A stretch of 43,700 nt of DNA from positions 1 through 43,700 of the IMG/VR virus record IMGVR_UViG_3300035523_000062. The stretch is one strand, 5' to 3'. The notes under the pieces are model-generated. The model searched no databases, was not told where the DNA came from, and worked only from the letters and a program-made list of their open reading frames with translations. The position numbers and the translations under genes are program-made. Below, one piece after another: positions 31,639 through 39,579 of this stretch. Position 1 is the stretch's first letter. Each line of letters starts with the position of its first letter. The stretch is from a virus.

Positions 31639-32660
31639 TGGGAACCGCTGCTGAGCTGGTCGCTACCAGCTACGCCCCCGTGGTGCGTCAGGTGCCTCGG
31701 GAAGACTATGAGCTCATCCACGCGACGGTCGCCAAGGGTTCCACGGACGCGGAGTTCCGGCTGTTGGTCCACATGGCCAACAACTACGGACTGGACCCGC
31801 TGCTGAAAGAGATCTGGTGCGTCAAGCGCAACCAGAACGACCCGGCCCTCATCATGTGCAGCCGGGACGGCTACCTGAAGGTCGCCCAGGACCATCCCGA
31901 CTACGAGGGCCTGCTGTCCTTCGTGGTGCGGGAGGGCGATGAGTTCTCGATCGACGCCTCAGAGTACAGCATCACCCACCGGATGGGCGCCAAGCGCGGC
32001 GCCATCCTGGGAGCCTGGGCCCGCTGTGACCGTCGCGGCCGGCGCCCCCAGATCTGCTTCGTGGACTTCGAGGAGTACAAGGGCAACAGCCCCGTCTGGA
32101 GCAAGTACCCCTCCGCCATGATTCAGAAGGTCGCGGAGGTGTTCGTCCTCAAGCGCCAGTTCACCATCAACGGACTGGTGACCAAGGAGGAGCTGGACGC
32201 GGGCGAGGTCCCCAGCCCGCCCGTCATCGACGCCCAGTACAGCATCGCCGCCCCGGAGCCGTCCCCCAAGATGGCCTGCGAGACCTGCGGCGCCGAGTTG
32301 ACCCAGGGCCAGGCCAACTACAGCCAGACGGCCTACCACAAGAGCCTATGCCCCAAGCATCAGAAGTCAGCCGCGGCGGCTCAGGTGAAGACCGCAGGCA
32401 GGGCCGCCGAGGCCCCCGCCCCCGAACCCGTCGTCAGCTCCTCCGACCCTTCAGCGCGCATCACCGCCTCCACCCTGGCCACTCTGACCAAGAAGGTCGA
32501 TGCCTGGAAGGCACTGGGCGCTGACGACGTGGCGGTGGCCTCCCTGATGAGCAAGTACGGCTCCGCCACTCCTGAGCACCTCACCGAGCTCCGCGCCCTG
32601 GACCTGATCGACGCCCTGCAGGCCCAGATCGACAACCCAGACCCCTTCGTTAACGAGTAG
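31638..32660 (+). CDS. RecT-type single-strand annealing protein
   Basis: 340 residues. DAEFRLLVHMANNYGLDPLL, KEIWCVKRNQNDPALIMCSR, DGYLKVAQDHPDYEG and KYPSAMIQKVAEVFVLKRQF form the conserved core of the RecT/Bet group (about 30-185). The C-terminus adds a CETCGAEL...LCPKH zinc-like motif (near 213-235) and a helical tail, so it is longer than classic RecT. It pairs single strands in phage recombination. No RecE/exonuclease is next to it; the VRR-NUC protein at 38.5 kb is the only visible nuclease. Confidence 0.85.
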   Translation: MGTAAELVATSYAPVVRQVPREDYELIHATVAKGSTDAEFRLLVHMANNYGLDPLLKEIWCVKRNQNDPALIMCSRDGYLKVAQDHPDYEGLLSFVVREGDEFSIDASEYSITHRMGAKRGAILGAWARCDRRGRRPQICFVDFEEYKGNSPVWSKYPSAMIQKVAEVFVLKRQFTINGLVTKEELDAGEVPSPPVIDAQYSIAAPEPSPKMACETCGAELTQGQANYSQTAYHKSLCPKHQKSAAAAQVKTAGRAAEAPAPEPVVSSSDPSARITASTLATLTKKVDAWKALGADDVAVASLMSKYGSATPEHLTELRALDLIDALQAQIDNPDPFVNE

Positions 32661-32664
32661 GCCC

Positions 32665-33687
32665 ATGCACGACACGACCCCTGGGGCCCCTCTGAGGGAC
32701 CTCAAAAACGCGGAGATGAGGGTGACCCTGGCGCTTCAACGCCGGGGCCCCCTCACTGCCCTGGAGATCTGCGAGGAGTCCGGCATGACGCGCAACACGG
32801 TAAGTGTTGGGGTGGCCTTCGGCATGGGGCGCGGAACCATCGTCGAAGGTCGCCGAGGACGCTTTCGCGAGTACCAGCTAGCTGAGAATCTCACATTCTC
32901 AGATTCTGAGAATCTCACATTCTCAGATTCTGAGAATCTCACATTCTCAGATTCTGAGAATCTCACATTCTCAGATTCTGAGAATCTCACATTCTCAGAA
33001 TCTGAGCAGTTGGAGGCATCCGCAGAGGCCCCAACTTCTCAGAATGTGAGAAGTTCAGACCCGGAAGAGTCCTCCAGGTGCTCAGATTCTGAGAAGTTCA
33101 GCCCCGAAGAGCCCTCCAACTTCTCAGAATGTGAGAATGTGAGAAGTTCCGTCGTGGGGGGTAGGGGGGTTAAAGACTCTCTTACACCCAGAACCAAGGA
33201 GAGAAAGACTAGACCCCAACCCGGAGGGGGTGCAGGGGGAACCGTACCCGCCGTCGCCAAGCCCGCCCGCGCCACACCCTCGACCTCCGAGCGGTTCGAG
33301 CAGTTCTGGGCGGCCTACCCCCGCAGCATGCGCAAGGGCGACCGACTCACGGCCTGGAGGAGGTGGCAGCGCCTCGCCAAGCACCCCGAGAACCCCCTGT
33401 CTCCCGACACCTCGGCCCAGGACTTCCAGGACCTGATGGACGGCCTGGAGCGCTGGAAGAACTCGCAGTTCTGGGCGAACGACGGCGGCCAGTACATCCA
33501 CATGCCCGCCACCTGGCTCAACAAGTGCCTCTGGACCGAGCATCCCCTTCCGGTACGGGTAACCCAGAGCATCCCCGTGGGCCCACGGTCGCAGGCCCCC
33601 GCTCCCGCCCTCACCCAGGCCGACCGCGACCACGAGGAGTTCATGGCGCGGGCCCGCCGTAACCAGGAGGCCTACGATGGCGACTGA
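32665..33687 (+). CDS. phage replication initiator (lambda O-like) containing iterons
   Basis: 340 residues. N-terminal winged-helix part (ALQRRGPLTALEICEESGMT, RNTVSVGVAFGMGRGTIV), a low-complexity Ser/Glu/Asn-rich middle produced by the iteron array (ENLTFSDS five times, residues about 74-113), and a C-terminal domain of phage replication proteins (SERFEQFWAAYPRSMRKGDR, LTAWRRWQRLAKHPENP, QYIHMPATWLNKCLW). The next gene is a DnaC-like loader and overlaps this one by 11 bases, as with lambda O and P. It should bind the iterons in its own gene and open the origin. Confidence 0.8.
   Translation: MHDTTPGAPLRDLKNAEMRVTLALQRRGPLTALEICEESGMTRNTVSVGVAFGMGRGTIVEGRRGRFREYQLAENLTFSDSENLTFSDSENLTFSDSENLTFSDSENLTFSESEQLEASAEAPTSQNVRSSDPEESSRCSDSEKFSPEEPSNFSECENVRSSVVGGRGVKDSLTPRTKERKTRPQPGGGAGGTVPAVAKPARATPSTSERFEQFWAAYPRSMRKGDRLTAWRRWQRLAKHPENPLSPDTSAQDFQDLMDGLERWKNSQFWANDGGQYIHMPATWLNKCLWTEHPLPVRVTQSIPVGPRSQAPAPALTQADRDHEEFMARARRNQEAYDGD
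32884..33003 (+). repeat. iteron array, probable replication origin
   Basis: Five 24-base units with period 24 (32884, 32908, 32932, 32956, 32980); four identical, the fifth differs by one base. Each contains the dyad TGAGAAT-CTCAC-ATTCTCA, and each junction forms TTCTCAG-ATT-CTGAGAA. Related sites follow in the same gene: AACTTCTCA/TGAGAAGTT dyads at 33033-33055 and 33118-33148 and CTCAG-ATT-CTGAG at 33081-33093. The segment is AT-rich in a GC-rich genome and lies in the initiator gene, as the lambda ori does in O. Confidence 0.8.
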
Positions 33688-34540
33688 CTTCGAGCGCCTC
33701 AGCTTCCGCAACCTCCCGGTCAGGCCCCGAGTCCTGAGCCCCACCCGCCCCGAGGACTGGCTCTGCTCCGAGGGCTGCCGGATGCCCTGGCGCGAGGCGG
33801 GCCACAACTGGCTGCGCGACCAGTGCCTCCACGAGGCGGAAGCGGCCCTGCGGGAGACCGAGCGGATCGAGGCGCAGCGCCAGGCCCGCCGCGAGGCCCG
33901 CGAGGCCTCGGACGCCGCGCAACTCCGGCTAGACTCACGCATCAGCCAGATCCTGGCCGGCTGCACCTTCGCCAACTTCCGCGTGGAGCACCGCGCCATG
34001 CGGGCCATCATGGCCGACGTTCGGCTGATGTCGGAGCACCCCCAGGGCGCCCTCTACCTGGACGGCCCCACCGGGACCGGCAAGAGCCACCTGGCCGCGG
34101 CGGCCTGTAACGCCGTGCTGGACCGAGGGCAACGCGCCGTCATGCGCTACAGCCACGAACTCTTCGCGGAGCTCTTCGAGGAGGTACGTCGCCAGGAGGA
34201 CCGAGACAGCGCCTCCCGCTCCCTGCTGGAGTCCCTGCACCGCTCCCGGCTGCTGGTGCTAGACGACTACGCGCTAGTGAGGCCCAAGGCGCTGGAGGCA
34301 GACCACCTGCTGGAGATTCTGCACCACCGCATGGCTCACGGCGGGGGGCTCATCATCACCAGCAACGTGCCCATGACGGCGCTCAAGGGCCGCTACGTCG
34401 AGGCTGGCGCCGCCCTCTTCTCCCGCCTGAGTGGCCTCTGCCGCCGAGAGGACGGAGAGCCTCGCATCTACACCGTGCCGGCCAGCATCACCGACCACCG
34501 CATCCGTCCCCTCGCGGCGAAGGAGGCCCGCCATGCCTAG
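33677..34540 (+). CDS. DnaC/IstB-like AAA+ helicase loader (lambda P analogue)
   Basis: 287 residues. Walker A GPTGTGKS near 131 and Walker B LLVLDDYA near 192 with sensor-like LIITSNVPM, the plan of DnaC-type loaders; the N-terminus (1-110) holds a CRMPWREAGHNWLRDQC stretch with cysteines and a coiled helix. AGGAGG lies 6 bases before the ATG. It should load host DnaB helicase at the phage origin together with the initiator upstream. Confidence 0.85.
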   Translation: MATDFERLSFRNLPVRPRVLSPTRPEDWLCSEGCRMPWREAGHNWLRDQCLHEAEAALRETERIEAQRQARREAREASDAAQLRLDSRISQILAGCTFANFRVEHRAMRAIMADVRLMSEHPQGALYLDGPTGTGKSHLAAAACNAVLDRGQRAVMRYSHELFAELFEEVRRQEDRDSASRSLLESLHRSRLLVLDDYALVRPKALEADHLLEILHHRMAHGGGLIITSNVPMTALKGRYVEAGAALFSRLSGLCRREDGEPRIYTVPASITDHRIRPLAAKEARHA

Positions 34541-34703
34541 GACTCTACCGCTCCCCCTGCAAGACCACCTGCGCTCCGTCCAGGTCGTGGACTGGGAGGC
34601 GCGCCGCCAGGGCCGCAACACGACCCGCGAGCGGATCCGCCTCGGCCACACGCTGCGCCTGCGCTGGCCAGCGTCCCCGAAGGTCCGGAGGGTTCAGCGA
34701 TGA
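34533..34703 (+). CDS. small basic protein
   Basis: 56 residues from ATG at 34533 (AAGGAGG upstream). Very Arg-rich (DWEARRQGRNTTRERIRLGH, TLRLRWPASPKVRRVQR). Overlaps the loader gene and the next gene. Could bind nucleic acid; not recognised. Confidence 0.55.
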   Translation: MPRTLPLPLQDHLRSVQVVDWEARRQGRNTTRERIRLGHTLRLRWPASPKVRRVQR

Positions 34704-34831
34704 CACGAGCACTCAGACCTCTGGGAGTCCGGAGGGTGCGGCCCCTGAAGGCCGAGCATCCCCACTACTACAAGCGGATCCGCCGAGTCGGTCGCCGCGT
34801 GCTCAGGAAGCTGGGCCTCTGCCATGCCTGA
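34700..34831 (+). CDS. very small basic protein
   Basis: 43 residues, ATGA overlap with the previous gene and 8-base overlap with the next. MTRALRPLGVRRVRPLKAEH then HYYKRIRRVGRRVLRKLGL; highly basic. Start/stop overlaps are the only support. Confidence 0.45.
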   Translation: MTRALRPLGVRRVRPLKAEHPHYYKRIRRVGRRVLRKLGLCHA

Positions 34832-35135
34832 CACCCTGACCCTACAGGCCGGAGAGCGCACCCTCACCCTCGCCGGCGATGAGGCCCACGCCCTGATCGA
34901 GCGCTACTTCCCCGCCGAGGAGTCCGCCCCGGCCCCCGAGCCCATCGACCCCCGCCGCGCGGCCGAGGAGGAGGCCCAGGAGGCCCTGCGGACCCTCTGG
35001 GCCGACACGCCCGACTACCTGCGGCTCTGCTGGGGTGTGGAGCGCGTGCAGGACCTCACAGAGCGCGGCCTTCGAGAACTGCTGGCCCGCATCCCCAGCC
35101 GCCGAGCCTGGCTGTCGCACGGGAGGAGACGATGA
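34824..35135 (+). CDS. acidic hypothetical protein
   Basis: 103 residues. TLQAGERTLTLAGDEAHALI at the start, then an acidic helix (AEEEAQEALRTLWADTPDYL) and a basic end. Overlap with both neighbours (ATGA downstream). Not recognised. Confidence 0.6.
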   Translation: MPDTLTLQAGERTLTLAGDEAHALIERYFPAEESAPAPEPIDPRRAAEEEAQEALRTLWADTPDYLRLCWGVERVQDLTERGLRELLARIPSRRAWLSHGRRR

Positions 35136-35275
35136 AGAACCGAGCACACAGTTTTCGCAAGCGACGGGCCCGCTCCTGGATCGCCGTGGAGTGCCGGCTC
35201 TGGAAGGCGCAGCGCCCCTGGAGCCACCTGCTGCGCCAGGTCCGCCGGCTGGAGCGCCTGGAGGTGGGGCTGTGA
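35132..35275 (+). CDS. very small basic protein
   Basis: 47 residues from ATG at 35132 (GGGAGGAG upstream). MKNRAHSFRKRRARSWIAVE, CRLWKAQRPWSHLLRQVRRL. Its stop overlaps the methyltransferase GTG. Basic; possibly DNA- or RNA-binding. Not recognised. Confidence 0.5.
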   Translation: MKNRAHSFRKRRARSWIAVECRLWKAQRPWSHLLRQVRRLERLEVGL

Positions 35276-36558
35276 CGGCTACCTACCAGATCCTCGAGGG
35301 CGACGTGCGCGAGCAGCTGGCTACCCTGCCGGCGGAGTCGGTCCACTGCTGCGTGACCAGCGTCCCCTATTGGGGCCTTCGGGCGTACAACACAGAGCCG
35401 CAGGTGTGGGCGGACGGTTGGCGCGGAGAGCTCGGCCAGGAGCCGACGCCGGACCTGTACGTGGCGCACATGGTCGAGGTATTCCAGGCCGTGCGGCGCG
35501 TGCTGCGGAAGGACGGCACCCTCTGGCTCAACTGCGGGGACTCCTACGCCACTGGTGCCGGCCGCGTGGGCGAGTGCCCAGGCGGAGGAGAGCAGGGAGA
35601 GCGTTGGGCCGGCTACAGAGGCACCCGCGACGGTAGCCCCAAGCACACGGCGGGCATCGGCCCCATGATTCAGCCTAACAGGATGCCCTTGCCTGGCCTC
35701 AAGCCGAAAGACCTCCTGCTGATGCCCGCGCGCCTCGCCCTAGCGTTGCAGGCGGACGGGTGGTGGCTGCGCTCTGACATCATCTGGCAGAAGCCGACCT
35801 GTATGCCGGGTAGCCAGACGGATCGTCCGACCAGCAGCCACGAGCACATCTTCCTGCTGGCGAAGGCAGAGCGATACTTCTACGACCGCTGGGCCATCGC
35901 GGAGCCATCGGCAGGCGGGAACCACGGAACGGCGGCCAGCTTCAGGCGCACCGCCTCTGCCCGTGGACAGGTGCTCCAACCCGGTAACACCGCCACTCAT
36001 AGGCCGGACCGCGAAGAGGTCTGCTATGACGGGCCTACACGCAACGCCCGCGACGTGTGGAGCATCCGCTCCGAGGCGTCCCCCTTTGAGCACTACGCCG
36101 CCTTCCCTCCGGAGCTGCCCCGACGCTGCATCCTAGCGGGTACGAGCCAGGCCGGCGTATGCCCTGAGTGCGGGGCACCGTGGGCGCGAGTGGAGGGGAA
36201 CCGCGAGGGTGTGCGCCCGCCGAAGCGGACCCGGCACCCCGAGGGACAGCACCCCTTTGACGACTACCACGGGCGGACGCCTACGGTCCGGCATCTGACC
36301 GGAGCATGGGCTCCTACCTGCACCTGTGACGCCGGCTCTCCGGTCCCCGCTACCGTGCTCGATCCCTTCTCGGGGACCGGCACCACTGCTGCGGAGGCGC
36401 TGCTGCTGGGCCGCAACGGAACCGGGATCGAGCTGTCGCCGGAGTATGCCGAGATGAGCCGGACGCGCTGTCAGGCGGCCGCCAACGGGCGGGTGCTGAA
36501 GCGGCGGAGGACGGAGGAGATCGAAGGTCAGCTATCCCTCGAGGAGGTGAACCTATGA
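35272..36558 (+). CDS. orphan DNA methyltransferase (beta class)
   Basis: 428 residues from GTG at 35272, overlapping the previous stop (GTGA). Catalytic motif IV TSVPYWGLR at 29-37 (a variant of TSPPYW) precedes the SAM-binding motif DPFSGTGTT near 364, the beta order typical of N4-cytosine and N6-adenine methylases of the site-specific type. Near 297 lies CPECGAPW with later TCTCDAG, a likely zinc insert. No restriction enzyme gene is next to it, so it is a phage orphan methylase that may protect phage DNA or mark host DNA. Substrate base and target are unknown. Confidence 0.85.
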   Translation: MTATYQILEGDVREQLATLPAESVHCCVTSVPYWGLRAYNTEPQVWADGWRGELGQEPTPDLYVAHMVEVFQAVRRVLRKDGTLWLNCGDSYATGAGRVGECPGGGEQGERWAGYRGTRDGSPKHTAGIGPMIQPNRMPLPGLKPKDLLLMPARLALALQADGWWLRSDIIWQKPTCMPGSQTDRPTSSHEHIFLLAKAERYFYDRWAIAEPSAGGNHGTAASFRRTASARGQVLQPGNTATHRPDREEVCYDGPTRNARDVWSIRSEASPFEHYAAFPPELPRRCILAGTSQAGVCPECGAPWARVEGNREGVRPPKRTRHPEGQHPFDDYHGRTPTVRHLTGAWAPTCTCDAGSPVPATVLDPFSGTGTTAAEALLLGRNGTGIELSPEYAEMSRTRCQAAANGRVLKRRRTEEIEGQLSLEEVNL

Positions 36559-37526
36559 GCCGCGTCCTCATCCACCCCGAGCGCCTGCGGGAACTCTTCG
36601 ACGCCGGCATGCCCTACCGCGACATCGCCCAGGAGCTAGGAGTGCGGGAGCAGTCCGTGAAGGCGCGCCTCGGACGGATGGGCTTGCACCGCCAGCCCCG
36701 GCACTGGACGCCCGCCGAGGAGCAGCAGCTCCGCAACTTGGCGGGCCTCTACCCGCCGACCGAGATCGCCCTGCACCTGGAGCGCGGAGCGACGGCCATC
36801 AGGGTTCGGATGGCGCGCCTGGGCATCAGCACCAAGCCCCGGCAGCCGCAGGCCCTGACGGTGCCGGTCATCGCCCGAGCCCTCGGGGTGGACGCCTCGA
36901 CCGTCAAGGGCTGGGTGCGGGAGGGCCTGCTGCGGTGCCGACCCTGGGAGGGGCGCGGAGGCTACGTGCCGGGAGTGCTCATCTACCCGGAGCCCCTGCG
37001 AGAGTTCCTAACCCAGCACCCGGAGCGCCTCGACCTGGCGAAGGTCCCGGCCGGCCCCTATCGGCTGCTGCTAGAGCGCGTCTGGACGCCAGAGGCGAGG
37101 GCCGAATACTGGTCTGCCGCCCACCGGACCGAAGGACACGGGCTCTGGACGACTCCACTGCTGGCCTCGGCGCTGGGAGCAGACCCGGTTTCGGTGCTGG
37201 CAGGCATCCGGTCCGGACGCTTCCCGGCCCGCCGCGAGGGCTCCGGCGGCTATGTGATGCGCCCGCAGGACGTGCTGCCCGCCAGCGCCCTCATCCCCAC
37301 CTGGCACGACGCCTCTTCCTGCCCTCCGCTCTGCCTCACCTGCCGGCGTGCCATGCTGGTGGCGCCCGAGGGGGTGCTGCGGATCGGCCACGAGTTCCGG
37401 CGCCCCATCGAGACCGGCCACCGGCGCCGCTGGCACCAGCGAGACTACACCTGGCGCGCCCAGCGCCAACTGACGCAGTGCGACCCCTGCCACCAGGAGG
37501 GCCGCAGGCTGGAGATGCCGAGATGA
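36555..37526 (+). CDS. multi-HTH DNA-binding protein
   Basis: 323 residues. At least three helix-turn-helix units: MPYRDIAQELGVREQSVKAR (18-37), LYPPTEIALHLERGATAIRV (about 70-90), and VPVIARALGVDASTVKGWVR (about 103-125), plus a fourth-like TTPLLASALGADPVSVLAGI. The C-terminus has CLTCRRAML and QCDPCHQEG cysteine pairs, perhaps zinc-binding. ATGA overlap with the methylase. Probably a transcription factor for early or late genes; repeated HTH and zinc make a regulator more likely than an enzyme. Confidence 0.65.
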   Translation: MSRVLIHPERLRELFDAGMPYRDIAQELGVREQSVKARLGRMGLHRQPRHWTPAEEQQLRNLAGLYPPTEIALHLERGATAIRVRMARLGISTKPRQPQALTVPVIARALGVDASTVKGWVREGLLRCRPWEGRGGYVPGVLIYPEPLREFLTQHPERLDLAKVPAGPYRLLLERVWTPEARAEYWSAAHRTEGHGLWTTPLLASALGADPVSVLAGIRSGRFPARREGSGGYVMRPQDVLPASALIPTWHDASSCPPLCLTCRRAMLVAPEGVLRIGHEFRRPIETGHRRRWHQRDYTWRAQRQLTQCDPCHQEGRRLEMPR

Positions 37527-37744
37527 GAGACCATACCTGGCCGCGCCCGGGGACCCACTGCCACCGGCTGCTGGCCGTCCTGAAGGCGAGCCCCGGCGAC
37601 TGGTGCGCCAACCTCTACCAGCGCCTGGGCGTGATGGTCCACAGCCGAGTGGCGGACCTGCGGAGCCACGGCTATCGCGTGGAGAGCCGCTGCGCCGGCC
37701 GTGGGCGCTACGAGTATCGGATCGTGACGGAGGAGCCGCGATGA
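37523..37744 (+). CDS. small winged-helix protein
   Basis: 73 residues from ATG at 37523 (ATGA overlap). CHRLLAVLKASPGDWCANLY, QRLGVMVHSRVADLRSHGYR, then VESRCAGRGRYEYRIV has the helix-helix-wing form of the small phage HTH proteins that open with a 'HsRvadLRk.G' phrase. Likely DNA-binding regulator. Confidence 0.7.
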   Translation: MRDHTWPRPGTHCHRLLAVLKASPGDWCANLYQRLGVMVHSRVADLRSHGYRVESRCAGRGRYEYRIVTEEPR

Positions 37745-37986
37745 ACCGCCCACAGAAGGACCCCGAGGCGGTCGCCTACGGGAGGCGCCTCAAGAGACTG
37801 CGGGTCATCGCCCGACTGACCCGCCCGCAGCTCGCCAAGATCAGCCTGGCCTCGGAGGATAGCATCAAGCACTACGAGTCCGGGCTCCGGATGCCCTCCT
37901 CTGAGTACCGCGCCAACCTGGAGCGTGTGCTGGCCGAGCGAGTCGGCCCCTGCGCCCACTGTCCGCTGAGGGAGGGGACGGCATGA
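37741..37986 (+). CDS. XRE-family helix-turn-helix protein
   Basis: 81 residues from ATG at 37741 (ATGA overlap with the previous gene). RRLKRLRVIARLTRPQLAKI, SLASEDSIKHYESGLRMPSS is a Cro/CI-type HTH, with CAHC at the end. It lacks the C-terminal dimer/protease domain of CI-type repressors, so it is more Cro-like. The only XRE-type protein in the window. Confidence 0.75.
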   Translation: MNRPQKDPEAVAYGRRLKRLRVIARLTRPQLAKISLASEDSIKHYESGLRMPSSEYRANLERVLAERVGPCAHCPLREGTA

Positions 37987-38339
37987 GCGAGCAGAGAGAG
38001 CCCTACACCTGGCCCGAGGGAGGCGCACCCGAGGCCCCCACCGACACCGCCAAGCCCGCCGGAACGCGGGTGGACCCCCGGAGCTTCGACCACCGCTGGA
38101 CCCGCGCCAAGCACGCGGTGGTGGCGGCCGTGAAGCTCGGCCGTGGGGTCGAGTACGCGGTGCTGGAGGGCTGGCGGGAGCTGCTGCCCTATCCTGGGGC
38201 TCGGGAGAAGATTGCGGCCATCATCCAGACTTCGAACCTCCTCTGCGAAACGGCAGAGGCCGCGCTGGAGTCCAGCCACAAGGCCGCCAGCCGCAAGAGT
38301 CGGAAGGCGGCCACGCTGCCGCTGGAGGTGGAGGCATGA
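37983..38339 (+). CDS. hypothetical early protein
   Basis: 118 residues. Disordered acidic/Pro-rich start (1-30), then a helical part (HRWTRAKHAVVAAVKLGRGV, EKIAAIIQTSNLLCETAEAA) and a basic tail. ATGA overlaps at both ends. Not recognised. Confidence 0.6.
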   Translation: MSEQREPYTWPEGGAPEAPTDTAKPAGTRVDPRSFDHRWTRAKHAVVAAVKLGRGVEYAVLEGWRELLPYPGAREKIAAIIQTSNLLCETAEAALESSHKAASRKSRKAATLPLEVEA

Positions 38340-38509
38340 AGCGGACAAGGCAATACGGCAGAGCCCGTTGGGGCAAGCCTAACCCTCTCACCAAGAAGGC
38401 GATCCGCGAGCACAACAAGGCGCTTGACTACGAGAATGGATGGATTGAGCCCACTTCAGCAGACCGGGACGCGGCCAGAGAGCAGCCAGAGACAGAGGTG
38501 ACGCCGTGA
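38336..38509 (+). CDS. small basic protein
   Basis: 57 residues from ATG at 38336 (ATGA overlap; GGAGGTGGAGG upstream). MKRTRQYGRARWGKPNPLTK, KAIREHNKALDYENGWIEPT. Not recognised. Its stop overlaps the GTG of the nuclease gene. Confidence 0.55.
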   Translation: MKRTRQYGRARWGKPNPLTKKAIREHNKALDYENGWIEPTSADRDAAREQPETEVTP

Positions 38510-38973
38510 GCACCCTCACGAAGCCCCGCAAGTCGCGAGTCGTGACCGAGCGGGAAGACGCCGTACAGAGGCGCATCCTCAGCACCTGGGACGCCATCAA
38601 CAACGGCCTGCAGACCCCCTATGAGGTGCTGAGCACCAGCCGCCAGGCCCGCAACTACACGCGCGGGGGCGGCGCTGGCGTCACCCAGGGAGTGCCGGAC
38701 CTGCTGTTCGCTCACCCGGCCTGGGGCGGCATCCTGGTCGGCCAGGAGGTCAAGACGCACGACCGCACCAGCAAGCCCAGCGAGGCCCAAGCGAGGCTCG
38801 CGGAGATGGGCGTGTATGCCATCGTGCGCGATGAGCTGCAGAGCGTGGGCGCCCTGGCGATGTGGGAGTACCACCACCGGCCGGAGGGCTGGCTGGGGCG
38901 CTACGAGCACCTGATCCAGTGGCTGCGCGCCAACGGAGGGCCGGTAGTGAGGGAGGTACGGCACCATGGATAG
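38506..38973 (+). CDS. VRR-NUC-type nuclease
   Basis: 155 residues, GTG start. The VRR-NUC/PD-(D/E)xK core is visible: QGVPDLLFAHPAWGG at 61-75 (Asp65), GQEVKTHD at 79-86 (Glu81, Lys83) and SEAQ near 92-95. These small enzymes cut DNA junctions and often serve replication or recombination in phages. It may supply the nuclease missing beside RecT. The stop lies in the next gene with an 8-base overlap. Confidence 0.8.
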   Translation: MSTLTKPRKSRVVTEREDAVQRRILSTWDAINNGLQTPYEVLSTSRQARNYTRGGGAGVTQGVPDLLFAHPAWGGILVGQEVKTHDRTSKPSEAQARLAEMGVYAIVRDELQSVGALAMWEYHHRPEGWLGRYEHLIQWLRANGGPVVREVRHHG

Positions 38974-39331
38974 GCAGTGGCGGACGCTGACCGACACCCA
39001 GGCGTGGGAAGTCGCACGGCAGATGGACCCGCAGAACAGGGACCTGGAGACCTATCAGCAGATAGTTCTTCGCTTAGCCCTCCGCGAGACGCTCTCGGAC
39101 GTGGACACCCAGCGCGACACCATCGTGGCGCTGGAAGGAGAGGTCGCACGGCTGCGGGAGATGGTGGCGGGGGCAGACCGCTTCTGGTGCGGCGAAGTCA
39201 GAATCTGGGGCACACTCGCCGGCAGGTGGTGGTGCAGCGAGGGGCCATTTGAGGAGGAGCCTGGCAGCTTCCCCACCCTCGACGAGGCGTGGGATGCGGC
39301 GAAGGCGGCACTGAAGGAGGCAGCGGAGTGA
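38966..39331 (+). CDS. hypothetical protein with coiled coil
   Basis: 121 residues. TDTQAWEVARQMDPQNRDLE at the start, a coiled-coil middle (DVDTQRDTIVALEGEVARLR), and a Trp-rich end (WCGEVRIWGTLAGRWWCSEG). Overlaps both neighbours. Not recognised. Confidence 0.55.
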   Translation: MDRQWRTLTDTQAWEVARQMDPQNRDLETYQQIVLRLALRETLSDVDTQRDTIVALEGEVARLREMVAGADRFWCGEVRIWGTLAGRWWCSEGPFEEEPGSFPTLDEAWDAAKAALKEAAE

Positions 39332-39534
39332 GCAATGCCCCGGTGCTGGCCATGGGGATTGAGGACGCGGCACGGTCCGTGGGGCTGAGCTACCAGACGC
39401 TCCGGAAGGCGGTGGAGCGGCAGGAGCTGCCGGTGGTCAAGGAGGGGCGGCGGGTGCTGGTAACGGTCGCTAGTCTGAGGCGCTGGCTGGAGAGCAAAGA
39501 GGAGACCTGGCGATGCAGCCCCACCGGAATGTAG
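39328..39534 (+). CDS. excisionase-like HTH protein
   Basis: 68 residues from GTG at 39328 (AAGGAGG upstream; GTGA overlap). MGIEDAARSVGLSYQTLRKA, VERQELPVVKEGRRVLVTVA, SLRRWLESKEE is the HTH_17/excisionase-type fold of Xis and related adaptors. It is the last phage gene on this side, about 100 bases from the end of groEL, which is where directionality factors often lie next to attR. No integrase is present in the window to pair with it, so an ordinary regulator remains possible. Confidence 0.65.
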   Translation: MSNAPVLAMGIEDAARSVGLSYQTLRKAVERQELPVVKEGRRVLVTVASLRRWLESKEETWRCSPTGM

Positions 39535-39552
39535 CTGTAGGTGTAGCTGTAG
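39530..39552 (+). repeat. short direct repeat TGTAGCTGTAG
   Basis: TGTAGCTGTAG at 39530-39540 and 39542-39552, one base apart, at the stop of the excisionase-like gene. It could be binding sites for a directionality factor near the prophage end, but is too short to be sure. Confidence 0.35.
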
Positions 39553-39579
39553 CGGGAGCGCCCCCGGTGGTTTTGGGGG

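Noticed and set aside
32884-33003. CRISPR-like array
   Set aside because: Units are contiguous with no variable spacers, lie in frame within a replication gene, and no cas genes are near. Iterons explain them better.
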